From: Flavobacterium aquidurense
GTDB taxonomy: Bacteria; Bacteroidota; Bacteroidia; Flavobacteriales; Flavobacteriaceae
Assembly (NCBI GenBank): GCA_900107365.1
Contig: FNPS01000005.1
Location: forward strand, 186,001 to 250,000
DNA length: 64,000 nt
Direction: 5' to 3'
The notes below the pieces were generated by a model. The model was not told the DNA's origin, searched no databases, and saw only the letters and a program-made list of their open reading frames with translations. Position numbers and translations under genes: made by a program. Positions 7,704 to 15,629 of this stretch are shown here, in pieces (the first letter of the stretch is position 1; each line of letters opens with the position of its first letter).

Positions 7704-8992
7704 AAAAAATTACTCAAATGATCTGCGTGCTTTTGACAGTTACTGCTATGAGTGCTCAACAAGAGAAAGGAATTATGGGCTACACTAATTGGTTGAATAA
7801 CTGGACCGAATTTAAGCCTAACAAAGTAGAGTATGGAGAAGCAAACCAAATTTTAGCAGGAAATATTTCTGTTAACACTAAATTGCTGAAGAGGAATATT
7901 TATGTTTTGCAAGGAAACGTTTATGTAACAAACAATGCTGTTTTAACAATCGAACCAGGAACTTTAATTATTGGTGATTTCGAAACAAAAGGAACATTGG
8001 TAGTTACAAAAGGTGCACAACTTGTTGCAGACGGTTTAGAAACAGATCCAATTGTGTTTACATCAAACCGCAGCCAGAAAAAAGCTGGAGACTGGGGTGG
8101 AGTTGTAATTCTTGGTGATGCTCCAATCAATAAATTTGGAAATGTAGGTTCATATAACTTAGATCTTGATCCAACACTTACTACTTATGGTGGTGACAAT
8201 GCTGCTGGAAACTCAGGAATTTTGAGATATGTAAGAATCGAATTTGCTGGAAAAAAAGTAAAAGGAGCTGATACTTTCAACGGATTAACTCTTGCAGCAG
8301 TTGGAAACAAAACAATATTAGAAAACGTTATGGTTAGCTACTCTGGTGGTGACTCATTTGCTTTCTTTGGTGGTGACTTAAACGCTACAAAATTAGTTTC
8401 TTATAAATCAATTAATGACGATTACAAATTTACTCAAGGTGTACAATGTCGTTTATATAACTCATTGGCAGTAAGATCTTCTTATTTATCAAGTAATAAA
8501 GACGGATCTCGTTGCATGGAAGTAAAATCATTCGAAAAGAAAAATGAAACTGATTTTACTAAAAAACAAACTTTAGTTGTAGCTACAAACATTACAATGC
8601 TTAACGACAGTGAAAACATCAAAGCTGATATTCAGGCTGGTTTGGTAAAAGAGGCAATTTATGTTGCTGAAACTGCTTCACTAGAAATGAAAAGAAGCGT
8701 AATCTCTGGATTTAATCCTGCTGTTTTATTAGACAGTAAAACAGAGATTAACGATGCTAATCTTAAGAAAATCAAAATTGAAGAAATGTATTTTAACCTA
8801 TGTAATGGAAACATCTTTACAGAATACAATTCTAACAATGAAGATTTAGAAAGCTGGTACGGAAACCCTGTGTTTTTCAATGTTATGTCACAAAGTGATA
8901 ACAAAGAAACATTCATTGATATTTTCAATGCTAAAAAGCCGGATTTCAGATTACAATTAGGAAAAATCACAGCGTCGAGCGGCAACAAATAA
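7700..8992 (+). CDS. Secreted parallel beta-helix protein in the spr operon
   Basis: A 430-residue protein with a signal peptide ending near MSAQ (residue 19). The body has the short repetitive beta pattern of a right-handed beta-helix: YVTNNAVLTIEPGTLIIGD, GTLVVTKGAQLVADG, PIVFTSNRSQKKAGDWGGVVILGDA, then GILRYVRIEFAGKK and LENVMVSYSGGDSFAFFGG. These phrases are common in Bacteroidetes surface or secreted beta-helix proteins. No type IX C-terminal domain is visible. The end (LQLGKITASSGNK) is polar. It lies between the first operon gene and the small gene before sprC. Function is unknown; a cell-surface or periplasmic role in gliding is inferred from the operon. Confidence 0.75.
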   Translation: MKKITQMICVLLTVTAMSAQQEKGIMGYTNWLNNWTEFKPNKVEYGEANQILAGNISVNTKLLKRNIYVLQGNVYVTNNAVLTIEPGTLIIGDFETKGTLVVTKGAQLVADGLETDPIVFTSNRSQKKAGDWGGVVILGDAPINKFGNVGSYNLDLDPTLTTYGGDNAAGNSGILRYVRIEFAGKKVKGADTFNGLTLAAVGNKTILENVMVSYSGGDSFAFFGGDLNATKLVSYKSINDDYKFTQGVQCRLYNSLAVRSSYLSSNKDGSRCMEVKSFEKKNETDFTKKQTLVVATNITMLNDSENIKADIQAGLVKEAIYVAETASLEMKRSVISGFNPAVLLDSKTEINDANLKKIKIEEMYFNLCNGNIFTEYNSNNEDLESWYGNPVFFNVMSQSDNKETFIDIFNAKKPDFRLQLGKITASSGNK

Positions 8993-9093
8993 TTGATTTC
9001 GATTTTTATTTTACAGCGTAAATTTTATTAATAAAGTCCCCAGACACAATTTATGTATCGTCTTACACCGGACTAAATAAAGATCAAAACATA

Positions 9094-9516
9094 ATGGCCC
9101 CAACTATAAAAAAGTATTTTATTTATACAATATTTTTGGTTTCTCCTATTGCGTTAAGTTTACATGCACAAAGTACTGAAGCAAACAAAACTGTTTCTTT
9201 TGCTGCAAAATGTGACAAAACTGCGTCAATTATTTCAAACCAAAATAATGATATAGCTGATAAACGTTTCAGCAAATTAGATGATAATTCTAATCAGTTA
9301 ATAGCAGGGCTATCCATCCCCAAGGATAGCCTTTCTATGGCAGCTGTAACGAACAGTCAGACTACTACAAAATTTCAGGAAAACTCATCAATAACGGCTT
9401 CTTATTCTGTTCTTGCAAAAGACATTATTGAGAATTATAAATATGACTTTTCTGAAACATTTATTGATATTCTGTTTTTTGAAGATATAGACTTAGCAAG
9501 AACTCGTACTATATGA
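9094..9516 (+). CDS. Small secreted protein upstream of sprC
   Basis: A 140-residue protein with a probable signal peptide (MAPTIKKYFIYTIFLVSPIALSLHA, cut near residue 25). The rest is Ser/Thr/Asn-rich and has no recognised domain. It overlaps sprC by 4 bp (ATGA), so the two are translationally coupled and presumably function together. In F. johnsoniae an uncharacterised gene also precedes sprC. The start codon ATGGCCCC lies inside a sequence resembling the C-rich leader motif found elsewhere in this operon. Confidence 0.75.
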   Translation: MAPTIKKYFIYTIFLVSPIALSLHAQSTEANKTVSFAAKCDKTASIISNQNNDIADKRFSKLDDNSNQLIAGLSIPKDSLSMAAVTNSQTTTKFQENSSITASYSVLAKDIIENYKYDFSETFIDILFFEDIDLARTRTI

Positions 9517-10976
9517 TTCAAAAAACTACTTTATCTTTTTTTAATTGCATTATAATCTTAACACTTCTTTTTCTTTCAGAAGTAAATTTATATGCGCAAT
9601 CATCAATATCTCCCCAGCAATTACCTTTTAAAGATATTTGTGCCGGAGATATTGTTGATGGCACTAAATACAATGAATATCTAGCGACTTTTTCATATTT
9701 AAATTTTGCTTCAAATGTTACTTTTTCAGTTCAATTGTCTGATGAATTTGGTAGTTTTACTAATCCAACAGCCACCACAACACTTGCAGTTATTCCGTTA
9801 TCAAGTACTGAACAAACAATTAAATTCGCGATTCCTACAACATTAAAAGGTTCTAATACTTATAGTTTAAGAATAGTAAGTAGTAACGGAATTAATAGTC
9901 CAAGAGCACAAAATTTCTCTGGTTTATCCTCTTTTTCAGCCTTTTATAAAGACTATGTGTCTTCGTTTTTAATTAATAAAAATAAAGATACTGCGACGCT
10001 ATGTTCCGGAGGGAGTTTTACCTTAACAGTTGATAATCTTACTCCTGAAGTAAAGGAGTCATCACCTGCAAATTATCCGAATATTAAATATAAATGGTAT
10101 AAAGACGATGTTCTGATTGCAGGACAAAGTGGTAGCTCGTTATTGGTTAGTACGACTGGCAAGTATTATGCAGAAATTGATTATGGTCAATGTTCTGATG
10201 TAAATTTTAGCTCAAATCGTGTTAATGTTACTTCTTCAAGTTCAGGTTCAGCTGTAACTATCGATTCAAGTTTAGGTAATCCTTTTTGCGCAACTGGCGA
10301 GGGTACTGTTCTAACAGCAACGAGCGGTAATACATACGCCTGGAAAAAAGATGGCGCTCCGTATGGTGACACTCGTACTGTAAAAGCTACTGAATCTGGA
10401 GTTTATACAGTAGAAGTTGATTTTGGAGGATGTAAAGCTACAGGAACTATTAACCTAAGCAGTAATGGATTTAATGCCAGCATTGATGTTGCAGATACGG
10501 TAGAACTAGAGCAAGGAGAAACGGTAAGTGTTAGTGTTACTACAGATGCTACAAGTCCGTCATATGAATGGTTTTTAAATGACAAACTTATTGACGGCGC
10601 AAAAACAAATACTTATCTGGTAGCCGCAGTAGGTGATTATAAAGTTAAAATTTCGCAGGCCGCAGGCTGTATTGCTACAAAAGAATTTTCTTTTAAAGTT
10701 ACTGGACCAGCCCCTCCAGCAACGGTAATTCCGAATATAGTAAGCTTAAGTGGCAGTTACCCATATTGGAACATCCCGGATGCATACAAAAACGCAAGTA
10801 CAAAAGTGATCATTGTTAGTTCAAACGGAGAAATTATGTTCGATGATGTTGGAAGTAATTATGACCCTCAAGTCAATTCGTTTATTAAAGATTTTAAAAA
10901 TGTAAATCCAGTTTATTACTATGTCATTCAATCAGACACAGGTGAAAGAAAAGGATCAATAACTGTGATAAAATAA
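9513..10976 (+). CDS. sprC: Gliding motility protein SprC
   Basis: A 487-residue exported protein with a signal peptide ending near YAQ (residue 29). Three Ig/PKD-like modules follow. Each has a W-Y/W-K or W-F core and ends in Y-V-E/K...GC: about residues 165-230 (YKWYKDD), 250-312 (YAWKKDG) and 320-392 (YEWFLND). The last about 85 residues (VIPNIVSLSGSYPYW to GSITVIK) look like a diverged type B gliding-associated C-terminal domain. The assignment rests on its place just before sprD-sprB-sprF, as in F. johnsoniae, where sprC mutants have gliding defects. It overlaps the preceding gene and is 1 bp from sprD. Confidence 0.8.
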   Translation: MIQKTTLSFFNCIIILTLLFLSEVNLYAQSSISPQQLPFKDICAGDIVDGTKYNEYLATFSYLNFASNVTFSVQLSDEFGSFTNPTATTTLAVIPLSSTEQTIKFAIPTTLKGSNTYSLRIVSSNGINSPRAQNFSGLSSFSAFYKDYVSSFLINKNKDTATLCSGGSFTLTVDNLTPEVKESSPANYPNIKYKWYKDDVLIAGQSGSSLLVSTTGKYYAEIDYGQCSDVNFSSNRVNVTSSSSGSAVTIDSSLGNPFCATGEGTVLTATSGNTYAWKKDGAPYGDTRTVKATESGVYTVEVDFGGCKATGTINLSSNGFNASIDVADTVELEQGETVSVSVTTDATSPSYEWFLNDKLIDGAKTNTYLVAAVGDYKVKISQAAGCIATKEFSFKVTGPAPPATVIPNIVSLSGSYPYWNIPDAYKNASTKVIIVSSNGEIMFDDVGSNYDPQVNSFIKDFKNVNPVYYYVIQSDTGERKGSITVIK

Positions 10977-10977
10977 T

Positions 10978-13900
10978 ATGAAGAAAATCCTACTATTCAT
11001 AACTTTATTTTACGGTTTTTCAAATGCACTCTATTCCCAGGAAACTACTGAGAATGGAGTTGTTTCGTTTTCATTACCTATCAGAAATTCATTAAAGTTT
11101 AATAGATATTTAATCAACCCAACATTCAGTTTTGTTCGTGAATCAAACCCATATGTAAGTTTTTATAATAAAAGACAATATGTTGGCTTTGATGATGCTC
11201 CAAATACTTATTTGTTTAATTACTCAGGACGTTTCAGAGAGAATGAAGCTTTTGCTATAGGGTTGTTTCAACAAAACTATGGTCTAATGACCGTTTTTGG
11301 CGGAGTTGTCAATTTTGCTCATAATATCGTATTAGACCAAGACAGTAATTTAACTTTTGGTTTAAATGTAGGTGCTTATCAAAGTGGTTTAGACAAAGGA
11401 AAGATTATTTCTGACGACCCAAATATTTTAAATGGAGAGTATCCTTCCAATACAATGCTTACTGTAAATCCTGGTATTAACTACGGTACTGCTTTTCTTG
11501 ATTTTGGACTATCTGTAAACAATCTTGTACTGTATAATTTCGGTGGGGGAATGATAAAAGAGGATCCTGAAAGAGCGATTGAACTTCATGCGATGTATAC
11601 CGGATATCTTGATAGTTATGGCTTTTTTGACAGAAGTAAATTTTCGGGTATTGTAAAAACAGAAATTAAAAAAGATAAAACCGTTATTTCTGGTCTTGCC
11701 ATGTTGGCAATTCCACAAGGAGTTTGGGCACAGGCTGGATATAATACTTTGTACGGAGTATCAGCGGGACTTGGTGTAAACATTTCACCAAGTATTGCTA
11801 TTGAATATAACTATGAAAGAGGAATGGGTAATTTCACGAATTTAGGTGCTTCACACGAATTCGTAATTGCTTATAAATTCAAAAGCAAAAATTACTATTA
11901 CGGAGATGACGATGAAGGTTCACTTATCGATCCATCTAAGCCAAAAGCTGTAATAGCTAAAAAGACAACTACTGCACCAGTTACCAGAGTTGATGGTGCT
12001 GAAAAAGCAAAACTAGCTGCTGAAGCTAAGGCCAAAGCAGATGCAGAAGCACAACAAGTAAGGTTAGCTGCTGCTGAAAAAGCGAAAGCAGACGCTGAAT
12101 CTGCAAGACTAAAATTATTAGCTGATAATAAGGCAAAAGTTGACGCTGCAGAAACACAAAAATTAAAATTAGCTGCAGATGCTAAAGCGAAAGCCGATGC
12201 TGCTGCTGCTGCGAGAGCACAAACAGCAAATGCGAACAAAGCAGTTTCAACAGAACAAAAAACACAAGCTCAATTGACGGCTGATAAAGCCAGAGCCGAT
12301 GCTGAAGCACGCAGAATAAAATTAGCTGCAGATAATAAAGCAAGAGTTGATGCTGCTGCTGCTGCGAGAGCACAAACATTAAACGCAAGCAAAACAGCAA
12401 CAGGAGAACAAAAAACAGCAGCACAATTAGCTGCAGACAAATCTAAAGCAGATGCTGAAGCATTAAGAATAAAACTAGCTGCAGACAAATCAAAAGCCGA
12501 TGCTGAAGCCGCAAAAGCAAAAGTGGCCGCTGCTAAACAAGAGCCACAAAAAACAGCAGCACAGTTAGCTGCGGACAAATCTAAAGCGGATGCTGAGGCA
12601 TTAAAATTAAAATTAGCTGCAGATGCAAAAGCGAAAGCAGATGCTGAAAATGCTGCTAAAGCAAAAGCGGCAAGCGAGCCTGCAGTTGCACAAAAAACAC
12701 AAGCAGAGCTAACAGCTGAAAAAGCGAAGGTTGATGCAGAAGCATTACAAGCAAAATTAATTGCTGATGCAAAAACAAAAGCAGATGCTGCTGAAGCGAA
12801 GAGGAAAGCCGATGCAAAAGCAAAAGCTGAAGCTGCCGATTTACAATCAATCTTAGCTGCCGATGCAAAAGCAAAAGCAGACTCAGATGCATATCAGGCA
12901 AAACTAGCTGCAGATGCAAAAGCAAAAGCGGCTGCGGACTCAAAAACGAAAGCAAATATTGATGCTGCAAATAAAGCAAAATTAGCTGCAGATGCCAAAG
13001 CAAAAGCTGCTGAGGAAGCTGCACTAAAAGAAAAATTAGCTGCTGATGCCAAAGCGAAAGCGGATGCAGAAGCAAGACAAGCATTAATTGCTACTGAAGC
13101 AAAAGCAAAAGCGGATGCAGAAGCATTGAAAATAAAATTGGCTGCCGATGCTAAAGCAAAAGCTGATGCAGATATATTACAGGCAAAACTAGCTGCCGAT
13201 GCTAAGGCAAAAGCTGACGCAGAAGCATTACAGGCAAAACTCGTTGCTGACGCTAAAGCAAAAGCGGATGCAGAAGCGCAACAGGTAAAATTAGCTGCAG
13301 CTGCTAAAGCAAAAGCGGATGCTGAAGCGCAACAAGCAAAATTAGCTGCAGACGCTAAAGCAAAAGCTGATGCGGAAGCATTACAAGCAAAATTAGCTGC
13401 TGATGCTAAAGCAAAAGCCGATGCAGAAGCACAACAAGCAAAATTGGCTGCCGACACCAAAGCCAAAGCCGATGCAGAAGCATTACAAGCAAAATTAGCT
13501 GCAGACGCCAAAGCTAAAGCAGATATGGAGGCGTTACAAGCAAAACTAATTGCTGATGCAAGAGTAAAAGCCGATGCAGAAGCAACAGCTAAAGCGAAAG
13601 CCGATGCAGAAGCTAAAAAATTACAAGAAGAAGAAGATGCGCGCCTGGCAAAATTAGCTGCCGATGCTAAAGCAAAAGCGGATGCAGAAGCATTACAAGC
13701 TAAACTAGCAGCAGACGCCAAAGCAAAAGTGGACGCAGCAGCATTACAAGCTAAGTTAGCTGCAGATGCTAAAGCAAAAGCGGACGCAGAAGCATTACAG
13801 GCAAAATTAGCTGCAGATGCTAAAGCCAAAGCGGATGCAGAAGCATTACAAGCAAAATTAGCTGCAGATGCGAAAGCAAAAGCGGATGCGGAAGCACAAC

Positions 13901-15507
13901 AAGCAAAATTAGCTGCCGATGCGAAAGCAAAAGCTGATGCAGAAGCACAACAAGCAAAATTAGCTGCCGATGCGAAAGCAAAAGCAGATATGGTAGCATT
14001 ACAAGCAAAATTATTAGCGGATGCTAAAGTAAAAGCGGATGCCGAAGCCACTGCTAAACTGGCAGCTGAAGCCGAAGCTAAACAATTACAATTAGCGGAA
14101 GAAGCTCGTCTGGCTAAACTTGCCGCCGATACCAAAGCGAAAGTTGATGCAGAAGCATTACAAGCTAAACTAGCTGCAGATGCTAAAGCAAAAGCTGACG
14201 CAGATGCTGTGAAAGCAAAACTTGCTGCCGATGCAAAAGCCAAAGCAGATGCTGAAGCATTACAAGCGAAGCAAGCTGCAGACGCTAAACTAGCTGCAGA
14301 TGCCAAAGCAAAAGCCGACGCAGATGCTCTTAAAGCAAAACTTGCTGCAGACGAAAAAGCGAAAGCCGATGCAATAGCATTACAAGCAAAATTAGCTGCT
14401 GATGCTAAAGCAAAAGCTGATGCCGACGTCCTACAAGCTAAATTAGCAGCAGACGCTAAAATTAAAGCAGATGAGGAAGCACGTCAGGCAAAATTAGCAG
14501 CAGATGCTAAAGCTAAAGCCGATGCAGAAGCATTACAAGCAAGACTTGCTGAAGAAACTGAGTTAAAAGCCAAATTAGCAGCTGATGCAAAAGCGAAGGC
14601 CGATGCAGATGCAGCAGCAAAATTGGCAGCAACACCAAAAGATGATTCGGCAAAAGAGATCGAGGCTTTATCTAAAGCTATTGAAGCAGCTATTACGTCG
14701 CAAAAAGAGCTTTATGCACAGTTTACAACAACAGTAGCCAAAAAGCAAAAAGACCTGGATGATCTTAGAGAAGAAAATGATTTAAGTGAAAAAGGAATCT
14801 ACAGAGAACCGAAGCCGTTTAAAAGTGTTGCTGCAGAAAACAGTCAGTTAGAGGCTTTCAAAGTACAACTTGCTGATGCAAACAGAACATCAAAAGAGGA
14901 GCTTGCAAAGCTTACCAATTTATATAACGAAAGATTAAGAAAAGTTCCAAATAAAAATGATGCTTTAAACAAAGCTTATCTTGAAAAGATAAACCAATTA
15001 AAAGCGTCTCAATTACAAATGGAACAAGATAGTGCGGCATTACTGGCGAATTTAGAACGTATTAAAGCGGAAACTGAGATCGAGAAAAAACGTAGAATTA
15101 AACGTGCAGCATACGAAAATGACCAGGGAAGATATGCTCAGGATCTTGCGGCTCTTAAACGTATAAAAGAAACTACAAAAGTAAGTAGTACACCATTAAC
15201 AGCAAGCGATTTTGATTTTGGTGAAGACCAGTCCAATATGCAGATCATCAAGAATATTAAAAATTCTGATAACGGATATTATATGATTATTGCCGTTCAT
15301 AGCAGTGTTGAAAAAAGAGATGAATTCCTTACAAAAGCAGTTGCTGCAGGACGTTCAGATGTGAATTTCTTTTACAATATCGCGACAAGTAAATATTATA
15401 TCTACTACGAGAAATTTGATGGTTTATCTGAAGCAACTAAGGCATTAGAAGCAAAAGGAAACAAGCCATATAATGGAAAAATGGCAATTGTAAAAGTTGA
15501 GAATTAA
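10978..15507 (+). CDS. sprD: Gliding motility protein SprD: PorP/SprF-like barrel, long Ala/Lys repeat, SPOR-like end
   Basis: A 1,509-residue protein with a signal peptide ending near YSQ (residue 21). Residues about 22-310 resemble the PorP/SprF outer-membrane family (NRYLINPTFSFV, FGGVVNFAHNIVL, PSIAIEYNYERGMGNF). Residues about 340-1221 are an Ala/Lys/Asp-rich alpha-helical repeat with a 17-residue period (LAADAKAKADAEALQAK), like an extended TolA stalk. A normal coiled coil follows (about 1225-1390). The last about 90 residues (GYYMIIAVHSS to GKMAIVKVEN) have the size and pattern of a SPOR peptidoglycan-binding domain. It starts 1 bp after sprC. Position and architecture fit SprD, which in F. 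johnsoniae supports SprB-dependent gliding. A bridge from outer membrane to cell wall is my inference. Confidence 0.85.
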   Translation: MKKILLFITLFYGFSNALYSQETTENGVVSFSLPIRNSLKFNRYLINPTFSFVRESNPYVSFYNKRQYVGFDDAPNTYLFNYSGRFRENEAFAIGLFQQNYGLMTVFGGVVNFAHNIVLDQDSNLTFGLNVGAYQSGLDKGKIISDDPNILNGEYPSNTMLTVNPGINYGTAFLDFGLSVNNLVLYNFGGGMIKEDPERAIELHAMYTGYLDSYGFFDRSKFSGIVKTEIKKDKTVISGLAMLAIPQGVWAQAGYNTLYGVSAGLGVNISPSIAIEYNYERGMGNFTNLGASHEFVIAYKFKSKNYYYGDDDEGSLIDPSKPKAVIAKKTTTAPVTRVDGAEKAKLAAEAKAKADAEAQQVRLAAAEKAKADAESARLKLLADNKAKVDAAETQKLKLAADAKAKADAAAAARAQTANANKAVSTEQKTQAQLTADKARADAEARRIKLAADNKARVDAAAAARAQTLNASKTATGEQKTAAQLAADKSKADAEALRIKLAADKSKADAEAAKAKVAAAKQEPQKTAAQLAADKSKADAEALKLKLAADAKAKADAENAAKAKAASEPAVAQKTQAELTAEKAKVDAEALQAKLIADAKTKADAAEAKRKADAKAKAEAADLQSILAADAKAKADSDAYQAKLAADAKAKAAADSKTKANIDAANKAKLAADAKAKAAEEAALKEKLAADAKAKADAEARQALIATEAKAKADAEALKIKLAADAKAKADADILQAKLAADAKAKADAEALQAKLVADAKAKADAEAQQVKLAAAAKAKADAEAQQAKLAADAKAKADAEALQAKLAADAKAKADAEAQQAKLAADTKAKADAEALQAKLAADAKAKADMEALQAKLIADARVKADAEATAKAKADAEAKKLQEEEDARLAKLAADAKAKADAEALQAKLAADAKAKVDAAALQAKLAADAKAKADAEALQAKLAADAKAKADAEALQAKLAADAKAKADAEAQQAKLAADAKAKADAEAQQAKLAADAKAKADMVALQAKLLADAKVKADAEATAKLAAEAEAKQLQLAEEARLAKLAADTKAKVDAEALQAKLAADAKAKADADAVKAKLAADAKAKADAEALQAKQAADAKLAADAKAKADADALKAKLAADEKAKADAIALQAKLAADAKAKADADVLQAKLAADAKIKADEEARQAKLAADAKAKADAEALQARLAEETELKAKLAADAKAKADADAAAKLAATPKDDSAKEIEALSKAIEAAITSQKELYAQFTTTVAKKQKDLDDLREENDLSEKGIYREPKPFKSVAAENSQLEAFKVQLADANRTSKEELAKLTNLYNERLRKVPNKNDALNKAYLEKINQLKASQLQMEQDSAALLANLERIKAETEIEKKRRIKRAAYENDQGRYAQDLAALKRIKETTKVSSTPLTASDFDFGEDQSNMQIIKNIKNSDNGYYMIIAVHSSVEKRDEFLTKAVAAGRSDVNFFYNIATSKYYIYYEKFDGLSEATKALEAKGNKPYNGKMAIVKVEN
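11998..14640 (+). repeat. 51-bp coding repeat array inside sprD
   Basis: About 2.6 kb is made of imperfect 51-bp units encoding the 17-mer LAADAKAKADAEALQAK and variants. The most regular tandem run is at about 13180-14020. Longer units carrying LQEEEDARLAKLAAD or LQLAEEARLAKLAAD interrupt the array near 13620 and 14090, which hints at a higher-order block. The skewed composition opens long meaningless frames on the other strand. Confidence 0.9.
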
Positions 15508-15521
15508 TAGAGTGAAAGTCG

Positions 15522-15541
15522 GTCCTCTTTTTTGGGAGGAC
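15522..15541 (+). other. Short hairpin in the sprD-sprB spacer
   Basis: GTCCTC and GAGGAC form a 6-bp stem around an 8-base T-rich loop, 15 bp after the sprD stop. No T-run follows, so it is not a standard terminator. It could be an mRNA-processing or stability element between sprD and the very long sprB message. Confidence 0.4.
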
Positions 15542-15584
15542 GTAATAATAATAAATGTTATAGCATACGAAGTGTTTTATTCAA

Positions 15585-15596
15585 TAATGCCCCTTA
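15585..15596 (+). promoter_or_regulatory. TAATGCCCCTTA leader motif before sprB
   Basis: This 12-mer is identical to the one at 33638-33649 before sprF. It lies 33 bp before the sprB ATG. It contains an ATG that opens a five-codon frame (MPLKE, stop), so a minimal leader peptide is one possible reading. Confidence 0.45.
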
Positions 15597-15629
15597 AAGA
15601 ATAAAATGTAAGTAAACAAAAAAAAGATT

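Noticed and set aside
12894..14306. 470-codon open frame on the minus strand inside sprD, plus other antisense frames at 11898-12578 and 12656-13084
   Set aside because: They are complements of the GCA/AAA/GAT repeat codons, giving Ala/Ser/Phe- or Leu-rich nonsense. The plus frame has signal peptide, domains and operon context.
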